A stretch of DNA of 64,000 nucleotides, taken from assembly GCA_964574215.1 (NCBI GenBank), contig CAZNLR010000022.1, forward strand, positions 1 to 64,000, in the 5' to 3' direction. Of this stretch, positions 34,476-42,779 are shown piece after piece (the first letter of the stretch is position 1; every line of letters starts with the position of its first letter). The stretch comes from GCA-2725625 sp964574215 (GTDB lineage Bacteria; Pseudomonadota; Alphaproteobacteria; Rhodospirillales; UBA2165). Both the position numbers and the translations under genes were made by a program. Under the pieces are notes generated by a model that was given only the letters and a program-made list of their open reading frames with translations, had not been told where the DNA came from and ran no database searches.

Positions 34476-34657
34476 TAATGCGCCCTTCCGATCAAAATAA
34501 AATACCGAACGCTTGACTCCGGTTAAGGAAATCAAAATTGCTTATAAGCTATTACCAGCCCTATATTGAATTTATCTCTAAAAGGCTTTTTATCATAAAA
34601 TATTAAGCCTCAATATTTGTCGTCGCAAAATATTGTGAGAAACGACTACATTTTTTT

Positions 34658-35380
34658 ATGCCTTTTTGCGTTCTGATAATACTCCTGACCTTCGGTGCTG
34701 TATTGCTGCCGGGCGTTGCCGTGGCTGAACGGACCCTTATCATTGCCACTCACGCACCGATACCAATGTCGACGGAAAATCATGACGGGTTTCTGGACCG
34801 GGTAATTAGAGAGAGTTTTCGCCGAATCGATCACCGCATTCAAATCAAAACCCTGCCACCCAAACGAGCAGTCCGGGACCTGGAAACAGGAAAAATCGAT
34901 GGTCAATATTTTAGGGTTAAGAGGGCCATTGAAAAAGACGAAACCATCCTCATGGTGTCGCACCCCCTCTTCCAGATAAATATCGTCGTCGTTGCCGATA
35001 AATCTGCGAATTTTCAACCAAATGGCTGGCAATCCCTGGCACCCTTGGAATTTGCCTATTACCGGGACGCAAAGCATATTTCAAATAGGGTGGCGCAGTT
35101 TTCAAAGAAATATGATGTGCCAAAAAACAAAACCATATTCGACATGATGGCCGCCGACCGACTTGACTACGGCGTCGTGCCGTATTTTTTAGCCCGGCAA
35201 ATGCTTAAAAATAAAGAATATAGCGGTCTCAAAATACTCGAACCGGCATTGGAAACCCTGTTCGGCTATTTGTATCTAAGCGGAAAAAATCGCCCCCTGG
35301 AAGCGCCGCTCAGCAAAGCGATTGCGGCCATGGTGAAAGACGGCACCATGCGGCGCCTTTGTCCCAGATGCGGCTTTTGA
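34658..35380 (+). CDS. Periplasmic solute-binding protein, family 3-like
   Basis: A 240-residue exported protein with a signal peptide (1-23, VAVA-ER) and a bacterial family 3 solute-binding domain. The N-lobe opens with TLIIATHAPIPMSTENHDGFLDRVI, split at residues 25-49. PPKRAVRDLETGKIDG and the C-terminal AIAAMVKDGTMRRL match the pattern. No ABC permease or ATPase is adjacent, and it is slightly short, so it may be a stand-alone sensor or orphan binding protein. Two cysteines lie at the very end (LCPRCGF). The ligand is unknown. Confidence 0.75.
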   Translation: MPFCVLIILLTFGAVLLPGVAVAERTLIIATHAPIPMSTENHDGFLDRVIRESFRRIDHRIQIKTLPPKRAVRDLETGKIDGQYFRVKRAIEKDETILMVSHPLFQINIVVVADKSANFQPNGWQSLAPLEFAYYRDAKHISNRVAQFSKKYDVPKNKTIFDMMAADRLDYGVVPYFLARQMLKNKEYSGLKILEPALETLFGYLYLSGKNRPLEAPLSKAIAAMVKDGTMRRLCPRCGF

Positions 35381-35393
35381 GCGGTACGCGCGC

Positions 35394-36032
35394 TTAGCCG
35401 GGATTGGTCATCGCGGCGGCACGTTGAAGCTTATTATTTCCCCAGGTTTTCGACTGCGGAGGCAAACTTTTATCGTCTTTGACGATGACGCCGTCGCCAA
35501 CTTTGGTAATGGCAACCGTACCGGCCTTATTTTCAACCACGATGCCAGCGCCGTCCAGTAAGGCAAACTGATAGTCGCCATCCAATTGTCCGCCCCAGAA
35601 CGTGGTACCGCGGACGCCGATGGTTGCCACCGGCGTTTTAAGAATGAAGGGTTTTTGATCCAATGACGCCAGTTTTCCCGATACAACGGCGACGGCGCCC
35701 TGCAACAGGTTGGTCACCCCCTTCCCTTCGGTTGCTTTCAAGAAATATTCTTCAACGACGAAGACAGCGCGCTCTCCCAGATTAAAATGCGCGTCGTCGA
35801 TCATTTTGATTGCCAACCGGCTGCCTTTGCCGGTCGAAATGACATCACCGATGAAGATAGTCGATTTGGCGTCCAATTTTCGTGGGATCGCGTCCTGCAT
35901 GGCAAACGCAGCGCCTTTGATTTTCACCACGGTGCCGACTGCTTCGTCGTCGGGTTGTTGCGCCGCGGCCGTCAACAGAATGACGGCCAGACACGCAATA
36001 GAAACGGACCGGAGGGATTTTATCATACGCAT
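35394..36032 (-). CDS. FecR-domain exported protein
   Basis: A 212-residue exported protein with a signal peptide (MRMIKSLRSVSIACLAV, cleaved near AAA-QQ). The mature part is a FecR domain: GTVVKIKGAAF, IGDVISTGKGSRLAIKM, FNLGERAVFVVEEY and VATIGVRGTTFWGG are the usual blocks. There is no cytoplasmic or transmembrane part, so this is not a FecR-type anti-sigma regulator; such proteins are periplasmic or surface-located with unknown roles. The start at 36032 has GGGAG before it. The open frame upstream is not signal-like. It converges with the solute-binding gene and diverges from mazG. Confidence 0.82.
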   Translation of the reverse strand: MRMIKSLRSVSIACLAVILLTAAAQQPDDEAVGTVVKIKGAAFAMQDAIPRKLDAKSTIFIGDVISTGKGSRLAIKMIDDAHFNLGERAVFVVEEYFLKATEGKGVTNLLQGAVAVVSGKLASLDQKPFILKTPVATIGVRGTTFWGGQLDGDYQFALLDGAGIVVENKAGTVAITKVGDGVIVKDDKSLPPQSKTWGNNKLQRAAAMTNPG

Positions 36033-36129
36033 TTTAAATTCTCCCATACACCGCCGGCAGGATATGTTGTACATATTGTCCGCGCGCGGCTCAGCTGTTC
36101 CATTCAATACAATATGAGAATAACTCTCA

Positions 36130-36942
36130 ATGGATGAATTAACGAAGAAAAATCTCTCCGGCATTGAACGCCTTCTCTACGTCATGGCCCGTTTGAGGGA
36201 TCCGGAGGGCGGTTGTCCCTGGGATATTGAACAGAATTTTTCCTCCATTGCCCCCTACACCATCGAAGAAGCTTACGAGGTGGCGGACGCTATCGAGCAC
36301 GAGGATATGGCGGCGCTAAAGGACGAACTGGGCGATCTACTGCTGCAGGTCGTGTATCATGCCCAAATGGCCAGTGAGGCCGGCGATTTCAACTTTCAGG
36401 ATGTGGTCGACGGCATCAGTGAAAAAATGATCCGGCGGCATCCGCACGTGTTCGGTTTAGACGATGTCGAAACGGCCGAGCAGCAAACATTGGCATGGGA
36501 GGAACAAAAAGCGAGAGAACGCTCTGAAAAATCTGGAAACGAGGACGGTGTACTGGGGGGCGTAGCCAAGGGCCTGCCTGCCCTCCTCCGCGCATTTAAA
36601 TTACAGAAACGGGCGGCACGTGTCGGGTATGATTGGCCCGATGTCGATGGCGCTTTTGAGAAATTACGGGAGGAATTAAACGAACTGCAGACGGAGATCA
36701 GGTCAGGCAAAATCGATTTGGAACTTGTTAAGGATGAACTTGGTGACGTCTTGTTCTCGACGGTAAACGTTGGGCGCAAACTCGGCATAGACCCGGAAGC
36801 AGCGTTGCGGCACGGCAATACGAAGTTCGAAGAACGTTTCCATATGGTCGAATCTCTCCTTGGAGAAGAAGAATTGGAATTCGATGATGTCGATTTGGCG
36901 AAACTGGAAGAACTATGGCAAGAGGCGAAACGGCGCTTATGA
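36130..36942 (+). CDS. mazG: Nucleoside triphosphate pyrophosphohydrolase MazG
   Basis: Hydrolyses NTPs and dNTPs to monophosphates, removing damaged or excess nucleotides. At 270 residues it is the full tandem-domain form. The first domain has CPWDIEQNF and EEAYEVADAIEHEDMAALKDE, giving the EExxE...ExxD metal site. The second domain has EELNELQTEI and KDELGDVLFS. In many alphaproteobacteria mazG lies just after hfq-hflX; here those genes are about 8 kb away, so the block has been rearranged. Confidence 0.95.
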   Translation: MDELTKKNLSGIERLLYVMARLRDPEGGCPWDIEQNFSSIAPYTIEEAYEVADAIEHEDMAALKDELGDLLLQVVYHAQMASEAGDFNFQDVVDGISEKMIRRHPHVFGLDDVETAEQQTLAWEEQKARERSEKSGNEDGVLGGVAKGLPALLRAFKLQKRAARVGYDWPDVDGAFEKLREELNELQTEIRSGKIDLELVKDELGDVLFSTVNVGRKLGIDPEAALRHGNTKFEERFHMVESLLGEEELEFDDVDLAKLEELWQEAKRRL

Positions 36943-37027
36943 GGCTCAGACTTGACTTCCTGGCATGATTTTCGAAACTGGTTGCCTTACTATCGACAAA
37001 TATTCGTTGTTTGATCAATTTATCAAG

Positions 37028-37654
37028 ATGGCAATGATCGCATATATTAAAAAATCTTTCCGGCTGATCGCCTTTCTGTCCATCGTGTCAGTGGTGACAG
37101 GTTGCTACCTGCCCGGCAGTTTCGATGCGGAGATCGAGCTTTCCCGGACCGGACATTACAAGATGAGCTTCGACGGTTATATCGTCGAGATCACCCTGTA
37201 CGACGGCTTGCGGAAGAAAAAACTCACGCAGAAACAGATCAAAGACAAAATTAAACAGGTCATAGGTGACTTTAAGCGGGACAGGGGCACCAAAGAGGTG
37301 AGCTATTACAATCAAGGCGCCTTCAAGGTCCGCTGGGTGAAGACCGGAGATGTCATCAAATCAAAAATGATCACATTTTTCCGCCGCAACGAAAATATGC
37401 TTTCCATTACCTACGACAAGAAAAAAGCGATAATTACCTTGCGCGGAAAGTACATTAAAAAACAGGACCGTGATCGGCTGATTCAAATGGGCCTGGATGT
37501 TCAAGGCGTTATCAAAATTAAGACCGACGCCAAGGTCCTTTCCCACAATGCCACCAAAGTCACCAAAGACGGTTTGATTACCATCTATGGCTGGAAATTA
37601 AACTCCATAGAGGACCCGTCGCCACGAATGGTCGTTACACTGGGACTACTTTGA
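37028..37654 (+). CDS. Lipoprotein of unknown function
   Basis: A 208-residue protein with a basic N-terminus, hydrophobic stretch and lipobox VVTGC, so it is an exported lipoprotein. The body is rich in Lys and Tyr and looks beta-structured. The final part (SHNATKVTKDG...YGWKLN) resembles the ending of the LppM-type lipoprotein domain, but I give that only as a possibility. ATG at 37028 and 37034 are both possible starts; no strong ribosome site is seen. It follows mazG by 85 bases on the same strand. Confidence 0.7.
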   Translation: MAMIAYIKKSFRLIAFLSIVSVVTGCYLPGSFDAEIELSRTGHYKMSFDGYIVEITLYDGLRKKKLTQKQIKDKIKQVIGDFKRDRGTKEVSYYNQGAFKVRWVKTGDVIKSKMITFFRRNENMLSITYDKKKAIITLRGKYIKKQDRDRLIQMGLDVQGVIKIKTDAKVLSHNATKVTKDGLITIYGWKLNSIEDPSPRMVVTLGLL

Positions 37655-37747
37655 TCAAATAACCCAATTATCGGATAGTGGACCGCAGGCCTTATGATGG
37701 TAATCCCTTGCAATCGTTGTTAAAAACGAAGCTTGCATCATCGTTAA

Positions 37748-37776
37748 TTGCGACTATATCTACGCAAAATTATAAC
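37748..37776 (+). promoter_or_regulatory. Sigma70-type promoter for the small gene at 37805
   Basis: TTGCGA (37748-37753), exactly 17 bases, then TATAAC (37771-37776). Transcription would start near 37783, about 22 bases before the ATG at 37805, with GAGGGAG in between. Confidence 0.6.
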
Positions 37777-37804
37777 GGCATGACTTGAGGGAGTTTAGCC
37801 AGAC

Positions 37805-37996
37805 ATGAAATACGGCGTATTATATCGAACTACAGAATCGGCAATGAAAGTCGAAGATTGGCTGGAGAGCAATTCAATCGGCGATTTTTCAATCGGCGTC
37901 GAAGAACTGCAAAGCAAGCGCCAATTGAAAACGTTAAAAATTGTATTCGACGACGAAAACGATAAAAAGAATTTTATCGACAACTTTCAAAGATAA
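37805..37996 (+). CDS. Small acidic hypothetical protein
   Basis: A 63-residue cytoplasmic protein of unknown function. Support comes from the well-spaced promoter at 37748-37776, GAGGGAG before the ATG and a protein-like sequence with alternating strand and helix (MKYGVLYRTTESAMKVEDWLE at the front, split here; LKTLKIVFDDENDKKNF at the end). The pattern beta-alpha-beta-beta-alpha could be a small ferredoxin-like fold, similar to proteins with 60-residue single domains. It ends 7 bases before the stop of the histidine kinase on the other strand. Confidence 0.65.
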   Translation: MKYGVLYRTTESAMKVEDWLESNSIGDFSIGVEELQSKRQLKTLKIVFDDENDKKNFIDNFQR

Positions 37997-38003
37997 TAGA
38001 ATA

Positions 38004-39371
38004 TCAATTAGAAATAATCGGCAGATCGAACCAGAATGTCGATCCTTCCCCTTCGCTGCTTCTGAAACTGATTTCGCTGCCCATACTTTCCAATAACCGC
38101 TTGGTTATGGCGAGCCCAACCCCGGTTCCTTCGATTCCCGAATTCTCCCGGCCCAATCGGTTGAAGGGGACAAACAATTCGTTTTGCTTTTCCTCAGCGA
38201 TACCGTCTCCCGTATCGGAAACGGTTATTTGAATCGTATTGTAGGAACTTTCCTCACAATCGACCGTTACCGACCCACCTATCCGATTGTATTTGATGCC
38301 GTTTGAAATCAAATTGAGAAGAATCTGTTTTAGCCGGGTCCTATCAGAATTCACCATTTTCACATCACCGATATTTGCCGTTACGCTGACATCTTTATCG
38401 TAGGCCATGGGCTCCACGATATCGATACATTCATTTAAAACAACGGACAGTTCCAGGGGTTCTATCATCAATGCTATTTGACCCCGATTGATTTTTTCCA
38501 GATCCAGTACCTGGTTTATCAAATCCAGCAAATGATAGCCGCCGTTTAGAATGTGATTAACGCCATTTTGCTGTGCTTTGGTGAGAGGTTCTTCAGGGTT
38601 ATTTTCCATCAGTTGACTGAAACCGAGAATAGCATTCAACGGCGTCCTCAGTTCATGGCTCATGGATGATAAAAATCTCGATTTGGCTTCGTTGGCTTCC
38701 TCGAGATCGACGACAAGTTTTGAGCGGTCGACCTGTAGTCTGATTGTGGTTTTTAATGATTTGTGAAATGACAACATTAAAAGACTGGCCGATACGGCAA
38801 ACACCAGCACCAAAAATCCCATGAAAAATGATAGTTCGGTAAATTCGTAAAAAAATCGGAATGCCAGCGGCAGTGCCACCGGTACGACGAAGCAGTAATA
38901 CGTGGTCGGCCAGGGAGAATAAGTAAATACAGTCCCTGCCGTCAGCCCACCCAAGACAAAAGCCAAAAATACCTGTAAATGGATCGCCTGATCGGCAAAA
39001 AACAGAATGCCCGAGGCTCCCCACAGGATACCCATGACAGCGGTGCTGACGTTGAATCGCTGTATCCATCGGACTTTCTTCTCGATCGTATCAGTTTCTG
39101 TCAATTGATCTTTGAATAAGTAATATCGGCCAAAGTTCAAACCGATGACGCTACAGAGCCATAGGGCCAAATACCGGGCTGATATTTCGTCGCGCATGAC
39201 GAAAACGACGATAATCGCGATAAGCGAATTGACCAGAATCGGGACTAGTAAATTTTTTTGGATTTGCTCGATGAGCTGAGCTTCGACGGAATTCTCAAAT
39301 ACAATAACGTTGTTCGTGTCGGGCACTAAAAGTTCTTCGTCGGCTACAGTCGATTGGCTGATGTCGGTCAT
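38004..39371 (-). CDS. Membrane sensor histidine kinase
   Basis: A 455-residue kinase. The N-terminal 215 residues contain about six hydrophobic helices and no large periplasmic loop, so it likely senses within or near the membrane. A coiled segment follows, then HisKA with the phospho-acceptor His in SMSHELRTPLNAIL (about 240) and a HATPase_c domain with NLISNGIKYN (N box), DTGDGIAEE (G1), RENSGIEGTGVGLAI (G2). No response regulator is adjacent on this strand; the nearest receiver-like protein is the HD-GYP gene at 41685. The signal is unknown. Confidence 0.9.
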   Translation of the reverse strand: MTDISQSTVADEELLVPDTNNVIVFENSVEAQLIEQIQKNLLVPILVNSLIAIIVVFVMRDEISARYLALWLCSVIGLNFGRYYLFKDQLTETDTIEKKVRWIQRFNVSTAVMGILWGASGILFFADQAIHLQVFLAFVLGGLTAGTVFTYSPWPTTYYCFVVPVALPLAFRFFYEFTELSFFMGFLVLVFAVSASLLMLSFHKSLKTTIRLQVDRSKLVVDLEEANEAKSRFLSSMSHELRTPLNAILGFSQLMENNPEEPLTKAQQNGVNHILNGGYHLLDLINQVLDLEKINRGQIALMIEPLELSVVLNECIDIVEPMAYDKDVSVTANIGDVKMVNSDRTRLKQILLNLISNGIKYNRIGGSVTVDCEESSYNTIQITVSDTGDGIAEEKQNELFVPFNRLGRENSGIEGTGVGLAITKRLLESMGSEISFRSSEGEGSTFWFDLPIISN

Positions 39372-39524
39372 CTCTCAACCTGATTAATTAAAGGCGAATT
39401 AAAAATTAACGTGAGCTTGATGCCCTACCGCCTAATGGTGTTGGCTTATCGTTTATTCGCCTGATGGTACATCCGTATTAACCGATACCAGAGACCAGGA
39501 TGAGCTGTACTTAGCCGGAATTTA

Positions 39525-40397
39525 TTATTTTCGTATTCGGCGGATGAGGCTCGAGGTATCCCAGCGACCTCCCTCCATGGTTTGAATTTCTTTGTAAAAT
39601 TGAGCGACCAAAGCGGTAACGGGTAAGGTTGATCCATTGTCGGCTGCTTCCGCCAGGGCGATATCCATATCCTTGCACATCCAGTCAACGGCAAACCCGA
39701 AGTCGAATTGATCATCCACCATCGTGTTTCCCCGGTTTTCCATTTGCCAGGACCCCGCCGCCCCTTTCGAAATCACATCGACAACCTGTTTGGCATCCAG
39801 TCCGGCATTAATGGCGAAATTAATGCCCTCGGAAAGTCCCTGAATAAGACCGGCAATACAAATTTGATTGGCCATTTTGGTAATTTGACCGGCACCCGAT
39901 GGCCCCATCAGCGTAACCGCCTTGCCGTAGGCGTCCATTACCGGCTTGGCGCGGTCGAAATGATTTTGGTCGCCGCCGACCATGACGGTCAGTGCGCCGT
40001 TTTCAGCGCCGGCCTGGCCACCGGAAACCGGACCATCCAGAAAACCGACTTTATTTTTTATCGCCTTTTCGTTTATTTCCCGAGCCACGTGAGCCGAGGC
40101 GGTCGTATGGTCGACAAAAATCGCGCCTTCTATTAATCCCGATAAAATGCCGTCATCGCCGAAAACGACACTTTTCAAGTCATTGTCATTGCCAACGCAG
40201 GCAAACACAAAATCGGCACCCTGGCTGGCTTCCGCTGGCGTGGCGTGGGCGGATCCGCCATATTCCTCAACCCAGGCATCTGATTTTGCACTGGTTCTAT
40301 TATATACCCGGACGGTATGGCCGGCGCCGGCCAAGTGTCCCGCCATGGGATACCCCATGACGCCGAGCCCGACAAAAGCAACGGTCAAATTACTCAT
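39525..40397 (-). CDS. Beta-hydroxyacid dehydrogenase (HIBADH/GarR family)
   Basis: A 290-residue NAD(P)-dependent enzyme of the same family as the protein at 12616-13494. It has FVGLGVMGYPMAGHLA (the cofactor motif, about residues 7-22), DHTTASAHVAREI, DGPVSGGQAGAENG and GAGQITKMANQ with the catalytic Lys. It keeps the normal VDHTT(A)S form, unlike the other copy. I start at the ATG at 40397; the upstream extension of 27 residues is not family-like. It may use 2-hydroxy-3-oxopropionate or 3-hydroxyisobutyrate. The inositol-phosphatase gene is 44 bases upstream on the same strand. Confidence 0.88.
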   Translation of the reverse strand: MSNLTVAFVGLGVMGYPMAGHLAGAGHTVRVYNRTSAKSDAWVEEYGGSAHATPAEASQGADFVFACVGNDNDLKSVVFGDDGILSGLIEGAIFVDHTTASAHVAREINEKAIKNKVGFLDGPVSGGQAGAENGALTVMVGGDQNHFDRAKPVMDAYGKAVTLMGPSGAGQITKMANQICIAGLIQGLSEGINFAINAGLDAKQVVDVISKGAAGSWQMENRGNTMVDDQFDFGFAVDWMCKDMDIALAEAADNGSTLPVTALVAQFYKEIQTMEGGRWDTSSLIRRIRK

Positions 40398-40441
40398 TTC
40401 TTCAAATTCCCCTGTAGTGAGTTGATATTTTATGACACCGT

Positions 40442-41260
40442 TCAGACGACGTCGAGCAAACGGCTCAAGTCCCGCCAACTATTTTTATCTGGCGCGGCGA
40501 CTATGTGGTCCCGCACGGTCGGACCCGGTTTGTATGGTGAATTGTCTTTCGTAAAGGCCGCGTATCCGCCGGCCTCGGCATGGATGAGGAGTCCGGCGGC
40601 ATGATCCCACGGTTTTAACATGCCGTATTCGGCGAAATGCAACTTGCCACGAGCCAAATCCACGTACTCCATGCCGACGCAGCGGTATCTCACCATATCA
40701 GCGGGCAGGATGCCGTTTTCATTTTCCGCCAATTCCTTGAGCTTGTCGTATCGCCGTTTACTGACCGAACCGTGCATTTTTTCAATTTTCGGCGGCTTGG
40801 ACAAATGCATTCTACTACCGTTCTCCCAGCTCCCCTGCCCTTTCTCCGCGATCACCATGGCCTCTTCGATAGGATTGTAAATCCACCCCATGAGAGTTTC
40901 ACCTTTATGGCAGAGAGCGACGATCACGGCGAAACGCTCTTTGCCTTTGCTGAAATTGCGTGTTCCGTCCAACGGGTCGATCACCCAGACCGCTGCCTCT
41001 CCCGATAACCGTTCGATTACCGATGCGTTTTCAGAGACTTCTTCCTCCCCAACCGTCGTACTTCGAGGCAGGGCTTTAGTTAAAGAGCTGATCAGTCTTT
41101 TTTCCGCACGGATATCGGCCGCCGTGACGATTTCTCCCGACTCCTTGTCGCTGACTTCGTGGTCTTTAAGCTGATTGAATAAAGGCAGGATATCCACGAC
41201 GGCGGCTTCGCGCAGAATTTCGGCAATGGCGTCGGGATCGGGTAACTTCAACTGTGACAT
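40442..41260 (-). CDS. Inositol monophosphatase family protein
   Basis: A magnesium-dependent, lithium-sensitive type phosphatase of 272 residues. The metal motifs are GEEE (about 70-73), DPLDGTRNF (about 94-102) and PWDHAAG (about 218-224), as in inositol monophosphatase and CysQ nucleotidase. The substrate could be inositol phosphate, 3'-phosphoadenosine 5'-phosphate or fructose bisphosphate; the sequence does not decide. The ATG at 41260 overlaps the stop of the small gene upstream (TGATG), so the two are translationally coupled. Confidence 0.9.
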   Translation of the reverse strand: MSQLKLPDPDAIAEILREAAVVDILPLFNQLKDHEVSDKESGEIVTAADIRAEKRLISSLTKALPRSTTVGEEEVSENASVIERLSGEAAVWVIDPLDGTRNFSKGKERFAVIVALCHKGETLMGWIYNPIEEAMVIAEKGQGSWENGSRMHLSKPPKIEKMHGSVSKRRYDKLKELAENENGILPADMVRYRCVGMEYVDLARGKLHFAEYGMLKPWDHAAGLLIHAEAGGYAAFTKDNSPYKPGPTVRDHIVAAPDKNSWRDLSRLLDVV

Positions 41261-41529
41261 CAAGGAGCATATACATCACGGTCACGGTGATAGCTATCGG
41301 TAAATATCTGGTGCAGGCGGTCGGCTTCATCATTGAAATCGCCCTGTTGCACGAGCGCCATGGTCAAATAAACGGCAAATGTGACCGCCTCCCCTTTACC
41401 ACGCAGTTCATGGGTATCGGCGATTTCCTCCAGATACTCATGGACCTTCTTTCGCGCCATAATGTTCAACTGGCTTTTTACGAACTTATTTTTATGGCGC
41501 CATTTTCGTTGTGCTTTCAAGCTCGCCAT
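41260..41529 (-). CDS. Small basic protein, possible ribbon-helix-helix
   Basis: An 89-residue protein of no firm family. Residues 18-55 (KSQLNIMARKKVHEYLEEIA, then RGKGEAVTFAVYL) follow the strand-helix-helix pattern of RHH DNA-binding proteins: a short strand, a helix with Leu and Ile spacing, a polar turn and a second helix. The N-terminal 15 residues are strongly basic. It overlaps the inositol-phosphatase gene by one base. It could be an autoregulator of this operon or an unrelated conserved small protein. There is no toxin partner beside it. Confidence 0.65.
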   Translation of the reverse strand: MASLKAQRKWRHKNKFVKSQLNIMARKKVHEYLEEIADTHELRGKGEAVTFAVYLTMALVQQGDFNDEADRLHQIFTDSYHRDRDVYAP

Positions 41530-41684
41530 TTTTCACTCCTGACTGGATGTTTTTTTAATAAAAATCTACTAGTAGATAATGGCGATTTCCGATAAATTAG
41601 GCAATAGTTCGATTTCTTATTGAATATTAAAAATTTAATTCTTATTTAGGTGGTGTATTCCTTAAAAATCTAATACTACGAAGT

Positions 41685-42779
41685 ATGTCCAATTTAACGC
41701 CCATTATGACCGTCAGCGCTAGAGACGAATTTAACGCGGAATTGCAATCGGTGTTGGCAATTCATTACATGATAGATACTGATACCGATGCCGAGGTCGC
41801 CTTAGAACGTCTTGTTAAGGGTAAATTTTACGGCCTCATTATCGATTACGATTTACCGCCCAATGGCGGTCTTCGCTTCCTCGAGAGAGTTCGAAGTTCC
41901 GATAAACTTAAAAAACTCCCGGTCATCATGGCCGTGGATGCGAAACTGGCCGATATCGTTTCCAAAGGGGATTACTACGAAGGCATTAAGTTCCTGGTAA
42001 AACCTTTCAACAGAAAGGAACTCCTGGAAATGGTGTCCAGCTGCGTCAACGAGGCGGTGGAACAATCTTGGGAAATCCTACCGCAAATTCAAAAAACCGT
42101 GTTGAAGGAAACGGTATCTATTTTCCAGGACTGCTTTCAAGGTGTTCAGGGAGACCAACCGGTTCCTGTGGCCCATATTGAAAGCAGTTGCAGTCCCTTG
42201 GTGGAGGCGGTCGAAAGCGACCAGGTCACAGGATTGCTGTCGGCCGTACAGGCGCACGACGATTACACCTACGTCCATTCCCTGCGCGTGGCTATCTACC
42301 TGTCATTGTTGGGCCATCATGTCGGCATGAAAGGCGATGAACTGTTGACGCTATCTTCGGGTGGTTTGATGCATGATCTCGGTAAATCCCGGGTGCCCCA
42401 TGATATCCTGAATAAACCGGCCCGATTGGATGAAGACGAATTCGTGATAATGAAAACCCATGTTACCCACACCAAGGATATCTTCGACCAAAGCACTGAT
42501 ATTACCAAGGGTGCTCAGATTATTGCTTTGCAGCACCATGAAAAGCTGGACGGCACCGGCTATCCTTTGGGACTTAAGGGAAGTGAGCTAAACATATTGG
42601 CGCGCATGTCATCGATCGTCGATATTTACGGTGCCTTGACCGACCGCCGCGTCTATAAACCGGCCATGCCGGCTGAAAAGGCCATCTCCATTATGGAAGG
42701 CATGTCAAACGAGTTGGATATGGTTCTGCTCGATTCGTTCAAAGAATTCCTGATGGAATCCACCAACACGCCGGAGTAA
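41685..42779 (+). CDS. HD-GYP domain protein with a receiver-like N-terminus
   Basis: A predicted cyclic-di-GMP phosphodiesterase of 364 residues. The C-terminal HD-GYP domain shows HDLGKSRVP (HD pair) and HHEKLDGTGYPLGL (GYP motif). The N-terminal 120 residues have the receiver fold, with the phospho-acceptor-like D of IIDYDLPPNGG and the Lys of FLVKPFN. The acidic pair after strand 1 (here VSAR) and the conserved Thr/Ser (here VIMAVDA) are missing, so phosphorylation is doubtful. A linker of about 60 residues joins the parts. The stop directly abuts the stop of the opposing TPP-enzyme gene. Confidence 0.9.
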   Translation: MSNLTPIMTVSARDEFNAELQSVLAIHYMIDTDTDAEVALERLVKGKFYGLIIDYDLPPNGGLRFLERVRSSDKLKKLPVIMAVDAKLADIVSKGDYYEGIKFLVKPFNRKELLEMVSSCVNEAVEQSWEILPQIQKTVLKETVSIFQDCFQGVQGDQPVPVAHIESSCSPLVEAVESDQVTGLLSAVQAHDDYTYVHSLRVAIYLSLLGHHVGMKGDELLTLSSGGLMHDLGKSRVPHDILNKPARLDEDEFVIMKTHVTHTKDIFDQSTDITKGAQIIALQHHEKLDGTGYPLGLKGSELNILARMSSIVDIYGALTDRRVYKPAMPAEKAISIMEGMSNELDMVLLDSFKEFLMESTNTPE

